Numbered from the stretch's first letter, positions 17,539-27,347 are shown. The stretch: DNA of 64,000 bases from Lachnospiraceae bacterium (GCA_021200995.1 JAJQFS010000090.1:1-64000); one strand, 5' to 3'. The notes: generated by a model not told the origin, from the sequence alone. Translations and numbers: made by a program.

Positions 17539-18774
17539 TTACTCGCCAAGCAGCTCCTTCATCGTCTCAATGGCAGTTTCAAGCTGGTTGTCAGAGCCGT
17601 CCTCCAGATAAGCGTCCGTATCCAGCTCCACTTCCACGTCCGGTGTAATACCAACGCCGTGGATATTGGTCCCACTCGGCGTATAGTAAGCACTGGTCGT
17701 CAGCTTCACCGTGGAGCCGTCGGACAGCGTGCGGACCGTCTGCACGATTCCCTTGCCGAAGGTCGTGACGCCCACCACCGTGGCCTTGCCGTGATCCTTC
17801 AGCGCGCCGGTCAGCACCTCCGCGGCACTCGTGGAATTCTCATTTACCAGAAGTACGATCGGCAGATCCAGCTCTCTCGCCGCGTCGGAGGTATATTCCT
17901 CACGATTGCCGCTTTTATCCTCCGTATAGAGAATCAGGCCATCGCCGAGCAGCATATCCGCGATCTCTACTACAGAATAAAGACTGCCGCCTGGATTGTC
18001 CCGCAGATCCAGGATCAGTCCCGCCGCGCCGTCCGCCTGAAGCTCCTCAAGTGCTTCCTCAAACTGCTCCACCGTGACGTCGTCAAACTCGGTCAGCTGG
18101 ACATAGGCAATATCATCATCCAGCATTTCATAGGTCACTGTGACGGTCTCAATCCTGCGGCGCTCCACGTCAATGTCCAGCAGCTCATCATCCCGCATCA
18201 CCGTGACCGTCACCCAGGTACCCTCGTCGCCCTTGATCAGCGCGACCACCTGGCTGGAGTCCATCCCCAGAACGTCCTCCCCATCCACTGCGTAAATCAC
18301 ATCTCCGGCCAGAAAACCGGCCTCCTCGGCGGGTGTTCCCTCAATGACGCCGGTAATCTTCACATAGCCGGTGTCCGCGTCCTGCTGGACATAGGCGCCA
18401 ATTCCATAGTAAACGCCCTCCGTGCTCTCCTGCAGTTCTTCCGTTTCCTCTTTCGTATAATACGTGGAATAGACATCCCCCAGGGAGTCCATCAGGCCCT
18501 GAAACACGCCGTCCGCCAGGGTCTGATTGTCCACCTCATCGAGATAATAGTTATTTTTAATCAGGGCTTCCACCGTCAGAAGCTTGGAAAGAAATTCCGA
18601 ATCTACGAAGCTCTCCGAATCGGATGCAGCCGTGGAGCTGTAGGTGTATACGGCAGAATCGCTCTGCCCCAGATAGTAGCCTCCCGCTACCACAAGCGAG
18701 GTCAGACCCGCCCCCAGCAGCATGCCGGCCGCGAGATATAATCCTTTGGAAAAGGTGTATTTTTTTTCTTTCAT
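17539..18774 (-). CDS. ctpA: C-terminal processing peptidase (S41, CtpA-like)
   Basis: A 411-residue secreted or membrane-anchored serine protease. One N-terminal membrane segment (about residues 12-32) precedes a PDZ domain (about 100-185, TGVIEGTPAEEAGFLAGDVI) and the S41 catalytic core with NENSTSAAEVLTGALKDHG (nucleophile Ser) and TFGKGIVQT (catalytic Lys). Located 5 bp after ftsX. In Firmicutes ftsEX-ctp neighbours are common and fit control and processing of cell-wall hydrolases (inference). Confidence 0.93.
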   Translation of the reverse strand: MKEKKYTFSKGLYLAAGMLLGAGLTSLVVAGGYYLGQSDSAVYTYSSTAASDSESFVDSEFLSKLLTVEALIKNNYYLDEVDNQTLADGVFQGLMDSLGDVYSTYYTKEETEELQESTEGVYYGIGAYVQQDADTGYVKITGVIEGTPAEEAGFLAGDVIYAVDGEDVLGMDSSQVVALIKGDEGTWVTVTVMRDDELLDIDVERRRIETVTVTYEMLDDDIAYVQLTEFDDVTVEQFEEALEELQADGAAGLILDLRDNPGGSLYSVVEIADMLLGDGLILYTEDKSGNREEYTSDAARELDLPIVLLVNENSTSAAEVLTGALKDHGKATVVGVTTFGKGIVQTVRTLSDGSTVKLTTSAYYTPSGTNIHGVGITPDVEVELDTDAYLEDGSDNQLETAIETMKELLGE

Positions 18775-18779
18775 ACCAA

Positions 18780-19679
18780 CTATACCCTCAGATGTTTACG
18801 GCAGGTAAAGACGCTGCCGAAAAAGCCGATCCCGACACCGATGGCCACAGAAAGCGGCGCCAGCATCTGGAATACCTCCGACACCTCCAGAAAGCCCAGT
18901 AGGGTACTGAGAGAGGAAAAACGGGTCACAATGGCCAGAATGACATTATTATAGATAAAATACAGCATCACCAGCGGAATAATGGAGCCGATCAGCCCGA
19001 TCAGCACACCCTCCACAATAAAGGGGAAGCGGACAAAAAAGTCCGTGGCGCCGATATATTTCATAATATTGATCTCCTCGCTGCGGATGGAGATACCGAT
19101 GGTGATCGTATTATTAATCAAAAAGACTGAGACCAGGAACAGGATGCCGATGATCGCGATAGAGGCAACACCCACCAGAGAATTTAAACTGCCCAGAGTG
19201 GTCGCCGCGATTTCGCTCTTATTGACCCTGCGGACAATCTCCTGGCCCTCCAGCCAGTCAACCAGATCACTCTGCTGGGTGACGTCGCTCATGTAGATGG
19301 TCAGGCTGGCCGAGTCCGCCAGCGGATTGTCCGAGAAGCTGTCCAGATACTCCGTAATTCCTAACTCCTCCGCAAAGCTCTCCCACGCCTCGTCAGCGGA
19401 GGTATATTCCACATGGTCCACTTCCTCGCGCAGAATCAGCTGATCCCGCAGGGAAAACATCTCCTCTTCCGTGGTGCCGGACTGAAAAAAGACCGTCACG
19501 GAAATTTCACTCTGTACATTATTGACAATATACTGCAGATTGAGCATAATGGCGGCGAAAGCGCCCAGCAAAAACAGGCAGGCGCTGATGGTAGCCACGC
19601 TCGCCAGCGTATACCATTTATTGTGGAAGAGACTGACAAAGCCTTCCTTAAGCGTGTAAAACAGCGAATTAATCCTCAT
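18780..19679 (-). CDS. ftsX: Cell division ABC transporter-like permease FtsX
   Basis: A 299-residue membrane subunit of FtsEX. A first membrane segment near residues 22-46 is followed by an extracellular domain (about 50-165) and three more membrane segments (about 170-195, 220-245, 265-290), the standard FtsX layout. With FtsE it activates extracellular peptidoglycan hydrolases. Its start overlaps the ftsE end by 11 bp. Confidence 0.95.
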   Translation of the reverse strand: MRINSLFYTLKEGFVSLFHNKWYTLASVATISACLFLLGAFAAIMLNLQYIVNNVQSEISVTVFFQSGTTEEEMFSLRDQLILREEVDHVEYTSADEAWESFAEELGITEYLDSFSDNPLADSASLTIYMSDVTQQSDLVDWLEGQEIVRRVNKSEIAATTLGSLNSLVGVASIAIIGILFLVSVFLINNTITIGISIRSEEINIMKYIGATDFFVRFPFIVEGVLIGLIGSIIPLVMLYFIYNNVILAIVTRFSSLSTLLGFLEVSEVFQMLAPLSVAIGVGIGFFGSVFTCRKHLRV

Positions 19680-20817
19680 GTTCGTAATCTCCGTATTTCT
19701 CTAAGGCGTCATCCTCTTCATAGGCTTCCGATTCTGCATTTTCCTGATACGTTTCCGACTCTCCGTAATCGTCATAATCCCCGTCTTCGTAATCTCCATA
19801 CTCTTCGTAGTCCGCATAATCGCCGTAATCCGCATACGCTTCCGACGTTTCATCGTCCGCATACATGTCAGTGCCTTCGCTTCCCGCATAGGCGTCCTCA
19901 TCTTCATAGGCGTCCTCATCTTCGTCAGAAAACGCATCTTCATAGGAATTCATACCGCTGTCGAGGAGTCCATCCTCAAAGGAAACCGCACTGTCATAGA
20001 GGTTCGCTTTCCCCAAAGTCTCTTCTTTTTTAAACTCCGCGATCGCGTCGAACTCCTCATATTCCTCGTACTCCGCCTTCGCCTCGTACTCTCCGGACTC
20101 CACATCGCTCTCGATCACGCCCCTGTGGAGGGAGATCACACGCTTGTGCATCTGATCCACGATTTCTTTATTGTGCGTGACGACCACAACGGTCGTGCCG
20201 CGCTGATTGAATTTATCCAGCAGGCGCATGATCTCCTGGCTGTTGGCCGGGTCCAGATTACCTGTCGGCTCATCGCAGAGCAGAATCTCAGGCTGGTTGA
20301 CAAAGGCCCTGGCCAGAGCGACTCTCTGCTGCTCACCGCCGGAAAGATGGCGGGGTTTGACCTTATATTTGCCCGCCAGGCCGACATATTTCAGGATGGC
20401 TGGAACGCTCTTTTTGATATTTTTGGTCGGCACCTGAGTCACGCGCTGGGCAAGGGCCACGTTATCATACACATTCATGTCCTTCAACAGACGGAAGTCC
20501 TGGAACACGACGCCCAGACGTCTGCGGAAGGCCGGAACCCTGCGGTGCTTCATGGTGGACAGATTTTCCCCCAGCACATACACGCCGCCCTTGGTGGCGA
20601 CCAGCTCTCTGAACAGCAGTTTAATCAGGGTGGATTTGCCGGAGCCGCTGACACCGACGATAAATACAAATTCGCCCTTCTTAATCCTGAGTGAAACATT
20701 TTTCAGGACGGGGGCGTTGGTATAAATATGCGTCACATTATCGAGGACGATCGCGTCATCGTCCCGCAGATTCACTGTGCTGCGTGAATTTTTCTTTTTC
20801 AAACTGTGGTTCCTCAT
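19669..20817 (-). CDS. ftsE: Cell division ATPase FtsE with a long acidic C-terminal tail
   Basis: The ABC ATPase of FtsEX. Walker A GVSGSGKST (about residues 54-62), the signature LSGGEQQRVALARA and Walker B ILLCDEPTGNLDP are all intact. FtsE is normally near 230 residues. Here about 140 extra residues follow, composed almost wholly of Glu, Asp, Tyr, Ala and Gly with EDEDAYEDEDAYA- and YGDYADYEEYGDYE-like repeats. The start is uncertain: ATG 20817 is chosen for homology, but a GTG at 20877 in frame has a better binding site (GGAG). Co-translated with ftsX. Confidence 0.92.
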   Translation of the reverse strand: MRNHSLKKKNSRSTVNLRDDDAIVLDNVTHIYTNAPVLKNVSLRIKKGEFVFIVGVSGSGKSTLIKLLFRELVATKGGVYVLGENLSTMKHRRVPAFRRRLGVVFQDFRLLKDMNVYDNVALAQRVTQVPTKNIKKSVPAILKYVGLAGKYKVKPRHLSGGEQQRVALARAFVNQPEILLCDEPTGNLDPANSQEIMRLLDKFNQRGTTVVVVTHNKEIVDQMHKRVISLHRGVIESDVESGEYEAKAEYEEYEEFDAIAEFKKEETLGKANLYDSAVSFEDGLLDSGMNSYEDAFSDEDEDAYEDEDAYAGSEGTDMYADDETSEAYADYGDYADYEEYGDYEDGDYDDYGESETYQENAESEAYEEDDALEKYGDYEHED

Positions 20818-20909
20818 TTCTTTACAGCGGCGGCTTTCCCCCGGCGCAAACTTTTGCCCGCGCGGGTGCCCGGGCACGCATTTGCTCCATGATGGAAATC
20901 GTACGCCTG

Positions 20910-21992
20910 TTAATCCATTTTTTCCATGTACTTCATGTATTTGACGACCATCAGCGCGATGTGAAAGGTGATGGCGTCCTCAAATACCCGCAGATCCAGG
21001 CCTGTCGTCTTCTGCAACTTATCCAAGCGGTGCACTAATGTGTTGCGGTGAATGAAGAGCTGTCTGGAGGTTTCGGAGACGTTTAAGTTATTTTCAAAGA
21101 ATTTATTGATGGTGGTCAGCGTCTCCTCATCGAAATCATCGAAGGATCTGCCGCCGAAAATCTCCCGGATGAACATCTTGCACAGCGGAATGGGCAGCTG
21201 ATAGATCAGGCGGCCAATCCCCAACTGGCTGTAAGCGATGACGTCTTTTTCCTCAAAGAAGATGCGGCCCACATCCAGCGCCATTTTTGCTTCCTTGTAG
21301 GAACGGCTGACGTCCTTGATCTCGCCGACGGAGCTGCCGTAGGCGACGCGGACATTTCTGACGCCCTCCTTCGCCAGGTAGCGCACCACAGAGGCTGCGT
21401 ATTTGTCGATATCGGCGTTTGTCTCGTTCTCCGCCAGATCCTTTAAAATGATGACATCTTTCTCGTCCACGGCGGTGATGAATTCACGGGGACTGTTGCC
21501 GAAGCCGGTCTTAGTCAGCTCCAGCATGTTGGTCTCTCTGCTGTTGTCCGCCTGAATCAGCAGCACGGTGCGGCGCTGCTCAAACTGCATGTGCAGCTTT
21601 TTGGAGTGGCTGTAGATATCCACCAAAAGCAGGTTGTCCAGCAGGAGATTTTTGACAAAGTTGTCTTTGTCAAAGCGCTCCTTGTAAGCCACTAAAAGGC
21701 TCTGAATCTGGAAGGCGCTCATCTTGCCGATCATGTAGGCGGTATCGCCGGTGCCCTGCACGACCAGAATATACTCCAGCTGGTACTCATCATAAATTTT
21801 GAAATACTGGTGGCCGCTCACCTCCTGTGATTCCGTGGGAGATTTGGCAAACTCCGCGCAGCGGGCCGCGCAGTCTCTCATGTCGTCGGTGGAGGCGATT
21901 TCCTTGCCGTCGATGTCCATGACGGCGAGTTCCACTCTGCCGATGTTTTTCAGGCCGTCGATTGTATTCTGCAGTATCTGGTTGGATATCAT
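20910..21992 (-). CDS. CdaR/PucR-type transcriptional regulator
   Basis: A 360-residue protein with an N-terminal sugar-diacid-recognition-like domain (ILQNTIDGLKNIGRVELAVMDIDGKEIASTDD), a central GGDEF-like region and a C-terminal PucR helix-turn-helix (LNVSETSRQLFIHRNTLVHRLDKLQKTTGLDL). Homologues activate glycerate, diacid or purine use genes. It lies directly before ftsE, which gives no metabolic clue; it may read wall or carbon status (speculative). GAGGGA precedes the ATG. The upstream 490 bp hold the structured repeat at 22034-22371. Confidence 0.88.
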   Translation of the reverse strand: MISNQILQNTIDGLKNIGRVELAVMDIDGKEIASTDDMRDCAARCAEFAKSPTESQEVSGHQYFKIYDEYQLEYILVVQGTGDTAYMIGKMSAFQIQSLLVAYKERFDKDNFVKNLLLDNLLLVDIYSHSKKLHMQFEQRRTVLLIQADNSRETNMLELTKTGFGNSPREFITAVDEKDVIILKDLAENETNADIDKYAASVVRYLAKEGVRNVRVAYGSSVGEIKDVSRSYKEAKMALDVGRIFFEEKDVIAYSQLGIGRLIYQLPIPLCKMFIREIFGGRSFDDFDEETLTTINKFFENNLNVSETSRQLFIHRNTLVHRLDKLQKTTGLDLRVFEDAITFHIALMVVKYMKYMEKMD

Positions 21993-22033
21993 GTCGTTAT
22001 TCCCTCATTCTGATTTTTCTGTTGTGTTGCTGA

Positions 22034-22371
22034 CCGTGAATATTCACAGACGCTTCCCTCCACATGCGCAAAAGCAGCCGCTTCGCGTCTGGTCTACGTT
22101 TCACTTCGGTCGGTGCAGAACAGACGTCCCCCGGACGTCTTGCACCGCAGTAAAAACACTGCTCATCTTTTTGCGCGATACAATGAGACTCGTGAGGGCA
22201 CTTGTGCACTCATGAGGCGAATGTCGCGTTCAGCGAGACGTTAGTCGAGTGTGCTTATGTGGGGGGGAAGTGACTGATTCTCAGTCATCTGAGAACTGTA
22301 AACAGCCCTTTACAAGCACACTACGCTTGACAGGTCTGTTTACAGTTCCCAGATTAACCGTGAATAGTAAC
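22034..22371 (+). repeat. Structured intergenic element, copy 1 (338 bp)
   Basis: Found by comparison with 32512-32714. Order in this orientation: ATTCACAG end; stem arm CTTCCCTCCACAT (22053-22065) pairing with 22257-22270; perfect hairpin TGACTGA-TTC-TCAGTCA (22271-22287); a third stem (22293-22305 with 22336-22348) whose loop contains a CAAGC/GCTTG hairpin; and a GAATAGTAAC end (22362-22371). The two copies keep the loops but change the stems in a compensating way. The first loop here is about 190 nt longer than in copy 2. It lies upstream of the CdaR-type gene. No credible protein is encoded. Confidence 0.8.
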
Positions 22372-22480
22372 TCTGTAATTACAAATCTACACAAAATGCG
22401 CAAAAAAATCAACTCTTTTTTGTTGGAAATAACGATTTTCTTTTAACAAATTTTCCAAATCAGACCGAAACGTCTCTCGC

Positions 22481-23314
22481 TCAGCTTCTGCGGATGCCTT
22501 TTTCGGTGATCAGGATCTTTTTTTCCTTTAAAAGATGGCCCACGGCGCGTTTAAACTCATTTTTGCTCATGCCGGTATGGCTGGCGATCAGTTCCGGAGC
22601 GGCCTTATCGTTGAAGGGCAGGCTGCCGCCGTTCTGATCCAGCAGGGTGAGAATCCGTTTGCTGTCAGCCTCAATCTGCAGGTAAGCCTTCTGGCGAACG
22701 CTTAAATTCAGCTTGCCGTCCTCCCGGACCTCCACCACACGGGCCTGTACCTGGTCGCCGGGCGAAAGCTGCACCCCGTAGAATTCCTTTTTCGGAATAA
22801 GCGCGGAATACTTATCATCCACCGCCACAAACGCGCCGATCCGGTCATTGATTTCATAAACCGTCCCTCTCACGCTGTCCTCTATCTGATATGGGCTCTG
22901 TGTGGAAAGCTCCCGATAGACGTTCATGGTCGCGCAGAGTCTTCCGCTCTTGTCAATATACAGACCAACCAGCACCTCCTCGCCTTCCCTGACCTTATGC
23001 GTCTGCTGGCGATAGGGCAAAAGCAGGTCCTTTTCCAGGCCCCAGTCCAGGAACGCGCCGATTTTGCCTACCTGCACTACCTTCAGCCGCGCCGTCTGGC
23101 CGATGGTCAGCTTCGGCGTCAGAGTCGTCGCGATCATCCGATCCTCACTGTCCCGGTAAAGAAAGACCCTGACGGTGTCCCCTACCTGTACGCCCTCCGG
23201 TATATATTTTTTAGGAAGAAGCACCTCCTCGTTTTCTCCCTCTTCAGACAGATATACGCCAAAATCAACCCTGCGCGCGATGCAGAGGGTCTGTATCTCT
23301 CCTAATCGTAACAT
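22481..23314 (-). CDS. cvfB: S1-domain RNA-binding protein CvfB-like (YitL)
   Basis: A 277-residue CvfB family protein. Several S1-type OB folds occur (TARLKVVQVGKIGAFLDWG; GTVYEINDRIGAFVAVDD; QVQARVVEVREDGKLNLSVRQK), with a C-terminal winged helix (SHTGMSKNEFKRAVGHLLKEKKI). In Staphylococcus CvfB affects virulence gene expression and binds RNA. The ATG at 23314 with GGAG upstream is chosen over a longer upstream frame. Confidence 0.9.
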   Translation of the reverse strand: MLRLGEIQTLCIARRVDFGVYLSEEGENEEVLLPKKYIPEGVQVGDTVRVFLYRDSEDRMIATTLTPKLTIGQTARLKVVQVGKIGAFLDWGLEKDLLLPYRQQTHKVREGEEVLVGLYIDKSGRLCATMNVYRELSTQSPYQIEDSVRGTVYEINDRIGAFVAVDDKYSALIPKKEFYGVQLSPGDQVQARVVEVREDGKLNLSVRQKAYLQIEADSKRILTLLDQNGGSLPFNDKAAPELIASHTGMSKNEFKRAVGHLLKEKKILITEKGIRRS

Positions 23315-23417
23315 AATCACTCCTGTATCACTGCCGCAGGCAAGGAAAAACGGCAGATTATTTTCATATATATTCACATAGTCCTGTTGGCAGCGGCATA
23401 AGCTGCGTGTAAGCGGG

Positions 23418-24134
23418 TCAGCTGCAAAGAATGTGCATGCCGATCAACATACTTCCCTGCTCGTCCTCCAGCCTGACCTGCCAGCCCGCTTCGGTTTTCA
23501 GTACCACAGGGACAATCAGGTCACCGGTGTGCGCCTGGCCTTTATACTCGATGCGCAGCTCCGTAATCCCGGGCTTTTCTCCCATCAGTTCCAGGGCGTT
23601 CATCGCGATGGTCACATAACGGGCATTATTGACATGATGATTGGTATCCTGATAATCCGGTGTCACCCGCAATGGTTCCAGCCGCTGGCCGCCCTCCGCC
23701 ATCACAAGCTTGCGCGGCGCGTACTCCATCGGAAGTCTCTCCTCCATGGGGTAGCGGGCAATCATCTCAGGATTCACCTTGACCGGACGGAAGCGCGTCG
23801 TCTCAAGCAACGACCAGATGGAATTGGCCTGCATCAGCATCCGCCCCTGTTCATCCTTCATCAGGAAATTACGCATGCCCAGGAAGCCCTTGAATTCATA
23901 GGGAAATGTGCCGATCGTCACCTTTTCGTTAAGTCCGGGCCGCCTGAGTATCTGAATCTGCCAGAACGACAGGATCCAGGCAATCCCCTGATTCGTCAGA
24001 TACTCCAGCCCGACGCCAATATCCTCCGACTGAAAGGTCGAACAATCCTGAAAATAATCCACGATCTTCGGCACCGCCAGAAGGCCGTCCTCAGAAAGCT
24101 CGCTATAGCGGATCCGACTCTCAAACTGATACAT
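23418..24134 (-). CDS. Acyl-ACP thioesterase
   Basis: A 238-residue double hotdog-fold thioesterase of the FatA/FatB-like family (YQFESRIRYSELSEDGLLAVPKIVDYFQDCST, then the second fold TPDYQDTNHHVNNARYV with the catalytic Asn-His region). It releases free fatty acids from acyl-ACP in the cytoplasm. AGGAGC lies just ahead of the ATG. Confidence 0.9.
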   Translation of the reverse strand: MYQFESRIRYSELSEDGLLAVPKIVDYFQDCSTFQSEDIGVGLEYLTNQGIAWILSFWQIQILRRPGLNEKVTIGTFPYEFKGFLGMRNFLMKDEQGRMLMQANSIWSLLETTRFRPVKVNPEMIARYPMEERLPMEYAPRKLVMAEGGQRLEPLRVTPDYQDTNHHVNNARYVTIAMNALELMGEKPGITELRIEYKGQAHTGDLIVPVVLKTEAGWQVRLEDEQGSMLIGMHILCS

Positions 24135-24300
24135 ACACGCTCCTTTGTCCCTCCTGTCAGGACACTCACAGAAGCCATTATACCCTCATCGGCTCAAAAA
24201 CTCAATACAATTTCCGGAAATGTTACAATATTGTTACAAATGGACCCGCAGGCACGGAAACACCGATACCGTGGGACGGTTTTTGAAGGAATGTATTTCA

Positions 24301-24337
24301 GAAAAATAAACAGGCCAGCGGCAGAATCCGTTGGCCT
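24301..24337 (-). terminator. Terminator of the CAP-domain surface protein gene
   Basis: An inverted repeat AGGCCAGCGG/CCGTTGGCCT (one G-U) is followed on the minus strand by GTTTATTTTTC, about 70 bp after the stop codon. Confidence 0.75.
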
Positions 24338-24407
24338 ATTTATAAAACAGTATTCAAAGTTGTATTTACCAGATAATTCTTTCAGCGTCCTTCAGACAGG
24401 GAGGGCA

Positions 24408-27245
24408 TTACCGGATGATTTCATTTTGCTTTCTGCGTATGCAGATGACTGCTGTCGTCAAACCGCCGCAGGCAATCAGAAGCAGAACTGCCCACAATGC
24501 CAGGTTCGCCTCATCGCCGGTATCGGCAGAAGCAACGGTAACGGCAGCAGTTGTCCCGTCAGATGAAGTGACGGTTTCTTCCACATCGTTGGAAGAGGAA
24601 GCGGTTTCTTCCACTTCAGCAGAGGAGACAGTGGTTTCCTCCTCTTCAGCGGAGTTCTGGGTGGTCGTTGACTCCTTCCAGGCAATGACCACAGGGGACA
24701 GGCCGGTCAGATTTACCACCAGACCGTTCTCCGTCTTCGTGACTGCGGGGAATTCTGTCTTTCCGGCAACAGTGCCCAGCCGTTGAGAGGTAACAGTAAA
24801 CATATGCATAACGATGAAGTCATAGCTGCTGTCCGTTCCATCGGGATAAGACAGGGTTACGGTGATGCCAGAGGTTGGGAAGTTGTCCTCTGTGGCGTCC
24901 ACCCATGCGCCGCCGTTAACCCGGTATTGCAGTACCACATCGTAGACGGCAGTATTCTCCTCCGTATAGCCCTGCGTCACAACGACCTGGCTGATCAGCG
25001 CCTCCTTCAGCGCCTCAACGCTGCTGTAAAGCGATGTCAAGCCCTCCGGCACAGCAGTCAGGCTCTGTACCTTTTGCTGAACGTCCAGGCTCGTGTCCGT
25101 TTCATCCAGCACCAGAATATCGGTGTAATCCGCCCTGTAGCTTTCGCCGCAGCCGGAGCAGGTATAGACCGTGTAGCCCTGGGCGGCATATGTAGGTTCA
25201 ACCACCTCAGCGGCCTCATAGTGGTGGCCGGTGGCGTCAACGGTCACGCTGTAGCTGTCCCCGCAGCCGGAGCAGACATAGACGTTCTCGCCGCCCGCAA
25301 TGCAGGTGGCGGCTGTGGAGGCGTCCTCATCCAGCACATAGGTATGAATGCCGGTGGCCGGAACGGTAACCGTTCCACGGTTGATCTCCGCGCCGCAGAC
25401 GGAGCAGTAAATCACGCTGTCATAGGAACCTGCTGCAATACAGGTGGCCGCAACATGATTCTCATCGACAGCCTCGGCTGGGGTATGACCGGTGGCCGGA
25501 ACGGTAATCGTCTCACGGCTGATTTCCTCACTGCATTCGGTGCAGTAGACCACCGTGTCATATGAACCGTCCTCCGTGCAGGTGGGGTCAACCTCCTTCT
25601 CAATGACGGGGTCACCTGCGGTATGGCCGCCAGCAGGAACGGTAATCGTCTCGCGGCTCAGTTCCTCGCCGCAGACGGAGCAGTAAACTGCGCTTTCATA
25701 AGAACCGGCCGTAGTATGAGTAGCCGCAACCTCATTCTCTACAACGGCTCCACCCGCGGTGTGACCAGTGGCAGCAACAGCAATCGTCTCACGGCTCAAT
25801 ACCGCGTCGCAGACAGAGCAGTAAACTACGCTGTCATAGGAGCCGGCCTCCGTACAGGTGGCCGCGACTTCATTCTCTACAACGGCCTCGGCTTCGGTAT
25901 GACCAGTGGCAGGAACCTCCTCGCCGGTCGCTACCGTTTCGCCGCAGACAGTGCGGGCCTCGTCGCCGGTGTAGCCGTCCTCGGTGCACGTAGCATCTTT
26001 CGCGTTCTGGATCTCGGTACTGTGGCCAGTGGCGGGAACGGTAACCGTTTCGCGGCTGAGTTCCTCACCACAGACAGAGCAGTAAACCACGCTGTCATAG
26101 GAGCCGGCCTTCGTACAGGCGACCGCAACCTTATTCTCTTCGACGGCTTCGCCCGCGGTGTGACCGGTGGCGGGAAGCACTTCACCAGCAGTGACAATCT
26201 CTTTGCAGACACTGCAGATCGTATCACCGGTGTAGCCGGCCTCGGTGCAGGTAGCGGCCTTCGCGTCCTTAATCTCAGTGGTACTGTGGCTCACAGTGAC
26301 AGATGTGCTGACATCTTTACCCAGCGCGGAAACTGTCAGATTTGCTGACCCTGCAGTGGCTGCTATAACCTTACCACTATCGCTATCAATGGTAACAATC
26401 GATGTGTCGCTGCTCCAGGTGGGTGAAACGACTGTGACCTTCCTCGTTGCACCGCTTGGCCAAGTGTCTTCCATAGTTAAATTCGCCGTAGCCGTTGGCA
26501 ACTCCTCGCTGTCTCCGCAGGACAGATTATAGGAGGCGGAAGACGCCGTCAGGGTTACGCTTTTAACAGAAGCATTTGACACCTCGATGGTAACGGTGGC
26601 CTCACTGTCATTAGCGGTAGTAGCAGTGGTGTTCACCGTTGTGGGCGTACCAAACACCTGCACCCAGTACTCACAGTTGCCGTAGGTTACATGGGCAATG
26701 CCCACCGCAGTAAAGTTTTTACTCAGCATATTCCGGCGATGGCCCTGACCGGAATAGTCCTCATCCGTTTCCTGCCAGGCTTCAAAAGCTGCCGCCGCAG
26801 TTGTTAATTTATTATAACCGGCAGCGATGTTTTCGCCATAGGCGTACAAATCAGTACCCAACGTATAGTACACGTAAAGGGCCGTTTCACAGCCTTCATT
26901 ATTGGGTCTGGTATGGCTGTACGAAAGGGCGATCTCAGCCGCCCTCTGCATGGCAACCTTCTCTAAAGTATAGTCGTAGACCAATTCACTCAAACCCGTG
27001 CAGGTGGTCGTTGTCGTATCGTCACTGTTCCAGTACCAGGCATCATCTCCCGTGCGAAACGTGTTAATCATGTCCAGCATTATCCTGGCTTCCGTCTGCC
27101 CATAGGTGACGGTCAATTCAACGGTCGTCGTGTTGTCATCACTGACATCACTATCATTTTCGGCAAAGACCGTTAGCGTCCCCATGGAAACCATCAGGCA
27201 GGCCGCCGCCAGGACGAACAGCCATTTTCTCAGCTTCTGCTTCAT
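24408..27245 (-). CDS. CAP-domain surface protein with Cys-pair repeats
   Basis: A 945-residue cell-surface protein. A signal peptide (residues 1-29) is followed by a CAP/SCP domain (about 45-190, with SHTRPNNEGCETALY, GENIAAGYN and GHRRNMLSKNF), a Big-like domain (about 225-320), then about eight tandem 40-48-residue modules with a CxxC pair and a GHT boundary (consensus AGSYDSVVYCSVCGEELSRE). A Ser/Thr/Glu-rich stalk and a C-terminal membrane anchor (NLALWAVLLLIACGGLTTAV) with a basic tail end it. There is no LPxTG motif. Two modules have lost a key Cys. AGGAGG precedes the ATG. Confidence 0.88.
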   Translation of the reverse strand: MKQKLRKWLFVLAAACLMVSMGTLTVFAENDSDVSDDNTTTVELTVTYGQTEARIMLDMINTFRTGDDAWYWNSDDTTTTTCTGLSELVYDYTLEKVAMQRAAEIALSYSHTRPNNEGCETALYVYYTLGTDLYAYGENIAAGYNKLTTAAAAFEAWQETDEDYSGQGHRRNMLSKNFTAVGIAHVTYGNCEYWVQVFGTPTTVNTTATTANDSEATVTIEVSNASVKSVTLTASSASYNLSCGDSEELPTATANLTMEDTWPSGATRKVTVVSPTWSSDTSIVTIDSDSGKVIAATAGSANLTVSALGKDVSTSVTVSHSTTEIKDAKAATCTEAGYTGDTICSVCKEIVTAGEVLPATGHTAGEAVEENKVAVACTKAGSYDSVVYCSVCGEELSRETVTVPATGHSTEIQNAKDATCTEDGYTGDEARTVCGETVATGEEVPATGHTEAEAVVENEVAATCTEAGSYDSVVYCSVCDAVLSRETIAVAATGHTAGGAVVENEVAATHTTAGSYESAVYCSVCGEELSRETITVPAGGHTAGDPVIEKEVDPTCTEDGSYDTVVYCTECSEEISRETITVPATGHTPAEAVDENHVAATCIAAGSYDSVIYCSVCGAEINRGTVTVPATGIHTYVLDEDASTAATCIAGGENVYVCSGCGDSYSVTVDATGHHYEAAEVVEPTYAAQGYTVYTCSGCGESYRADYTDILVLDETDTSLDVQQKVQSLTAVPEGLTSLYSSVEALKEALISQVVVTQGYTEENTAVYDVVLQYRVNGGAWVDATEDNFPTSGITVTLSYPDGTDSSYDFIVMHMFTVTSQRLGTVAGKTEFPAVTKTENGLVVNLTGLSPVVIAWKESTTTQNSAEEEETTVSSAEVEETASSSNDVEETVTSSDGTTAAVTVASADTGDEANLALWAVLLLIACGGLTTAVICIRRKQNEIIR

Positions 27246-27347
27246 CGCATTTCCTCCTCATAGAAAATCCACTTACTTTGTGCAATTACCAACACACATT
27301 GTAATCAGTTTATCACCATAAAACATATTTTACAATCAAAAAGTGAT

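Noticed and set aside
17659..18741. Plus-strand frame of 360 codons opposite ctpA
   Set aside because: Antisense to an obvious S41 protease; long antisense frames are common here because of codon composition.
21997..22209. 70-codon Cys-containing frame on the minus strand
   Set aside because: It lies inside the variable loop of the structured repeat and is not present in the second copy.
23433..24566. Plus-strand frame of 377 codons
   Set aside because: It crosses the thioesterase and the end of the CAP gene on the other strand, with no family features.
25200..26300. Regular repeats that might look like a CRISPR array
   Set aside because: They encode the Cys-pair modules of the CAP protein in frame; the units are about 140 bp and diverged.
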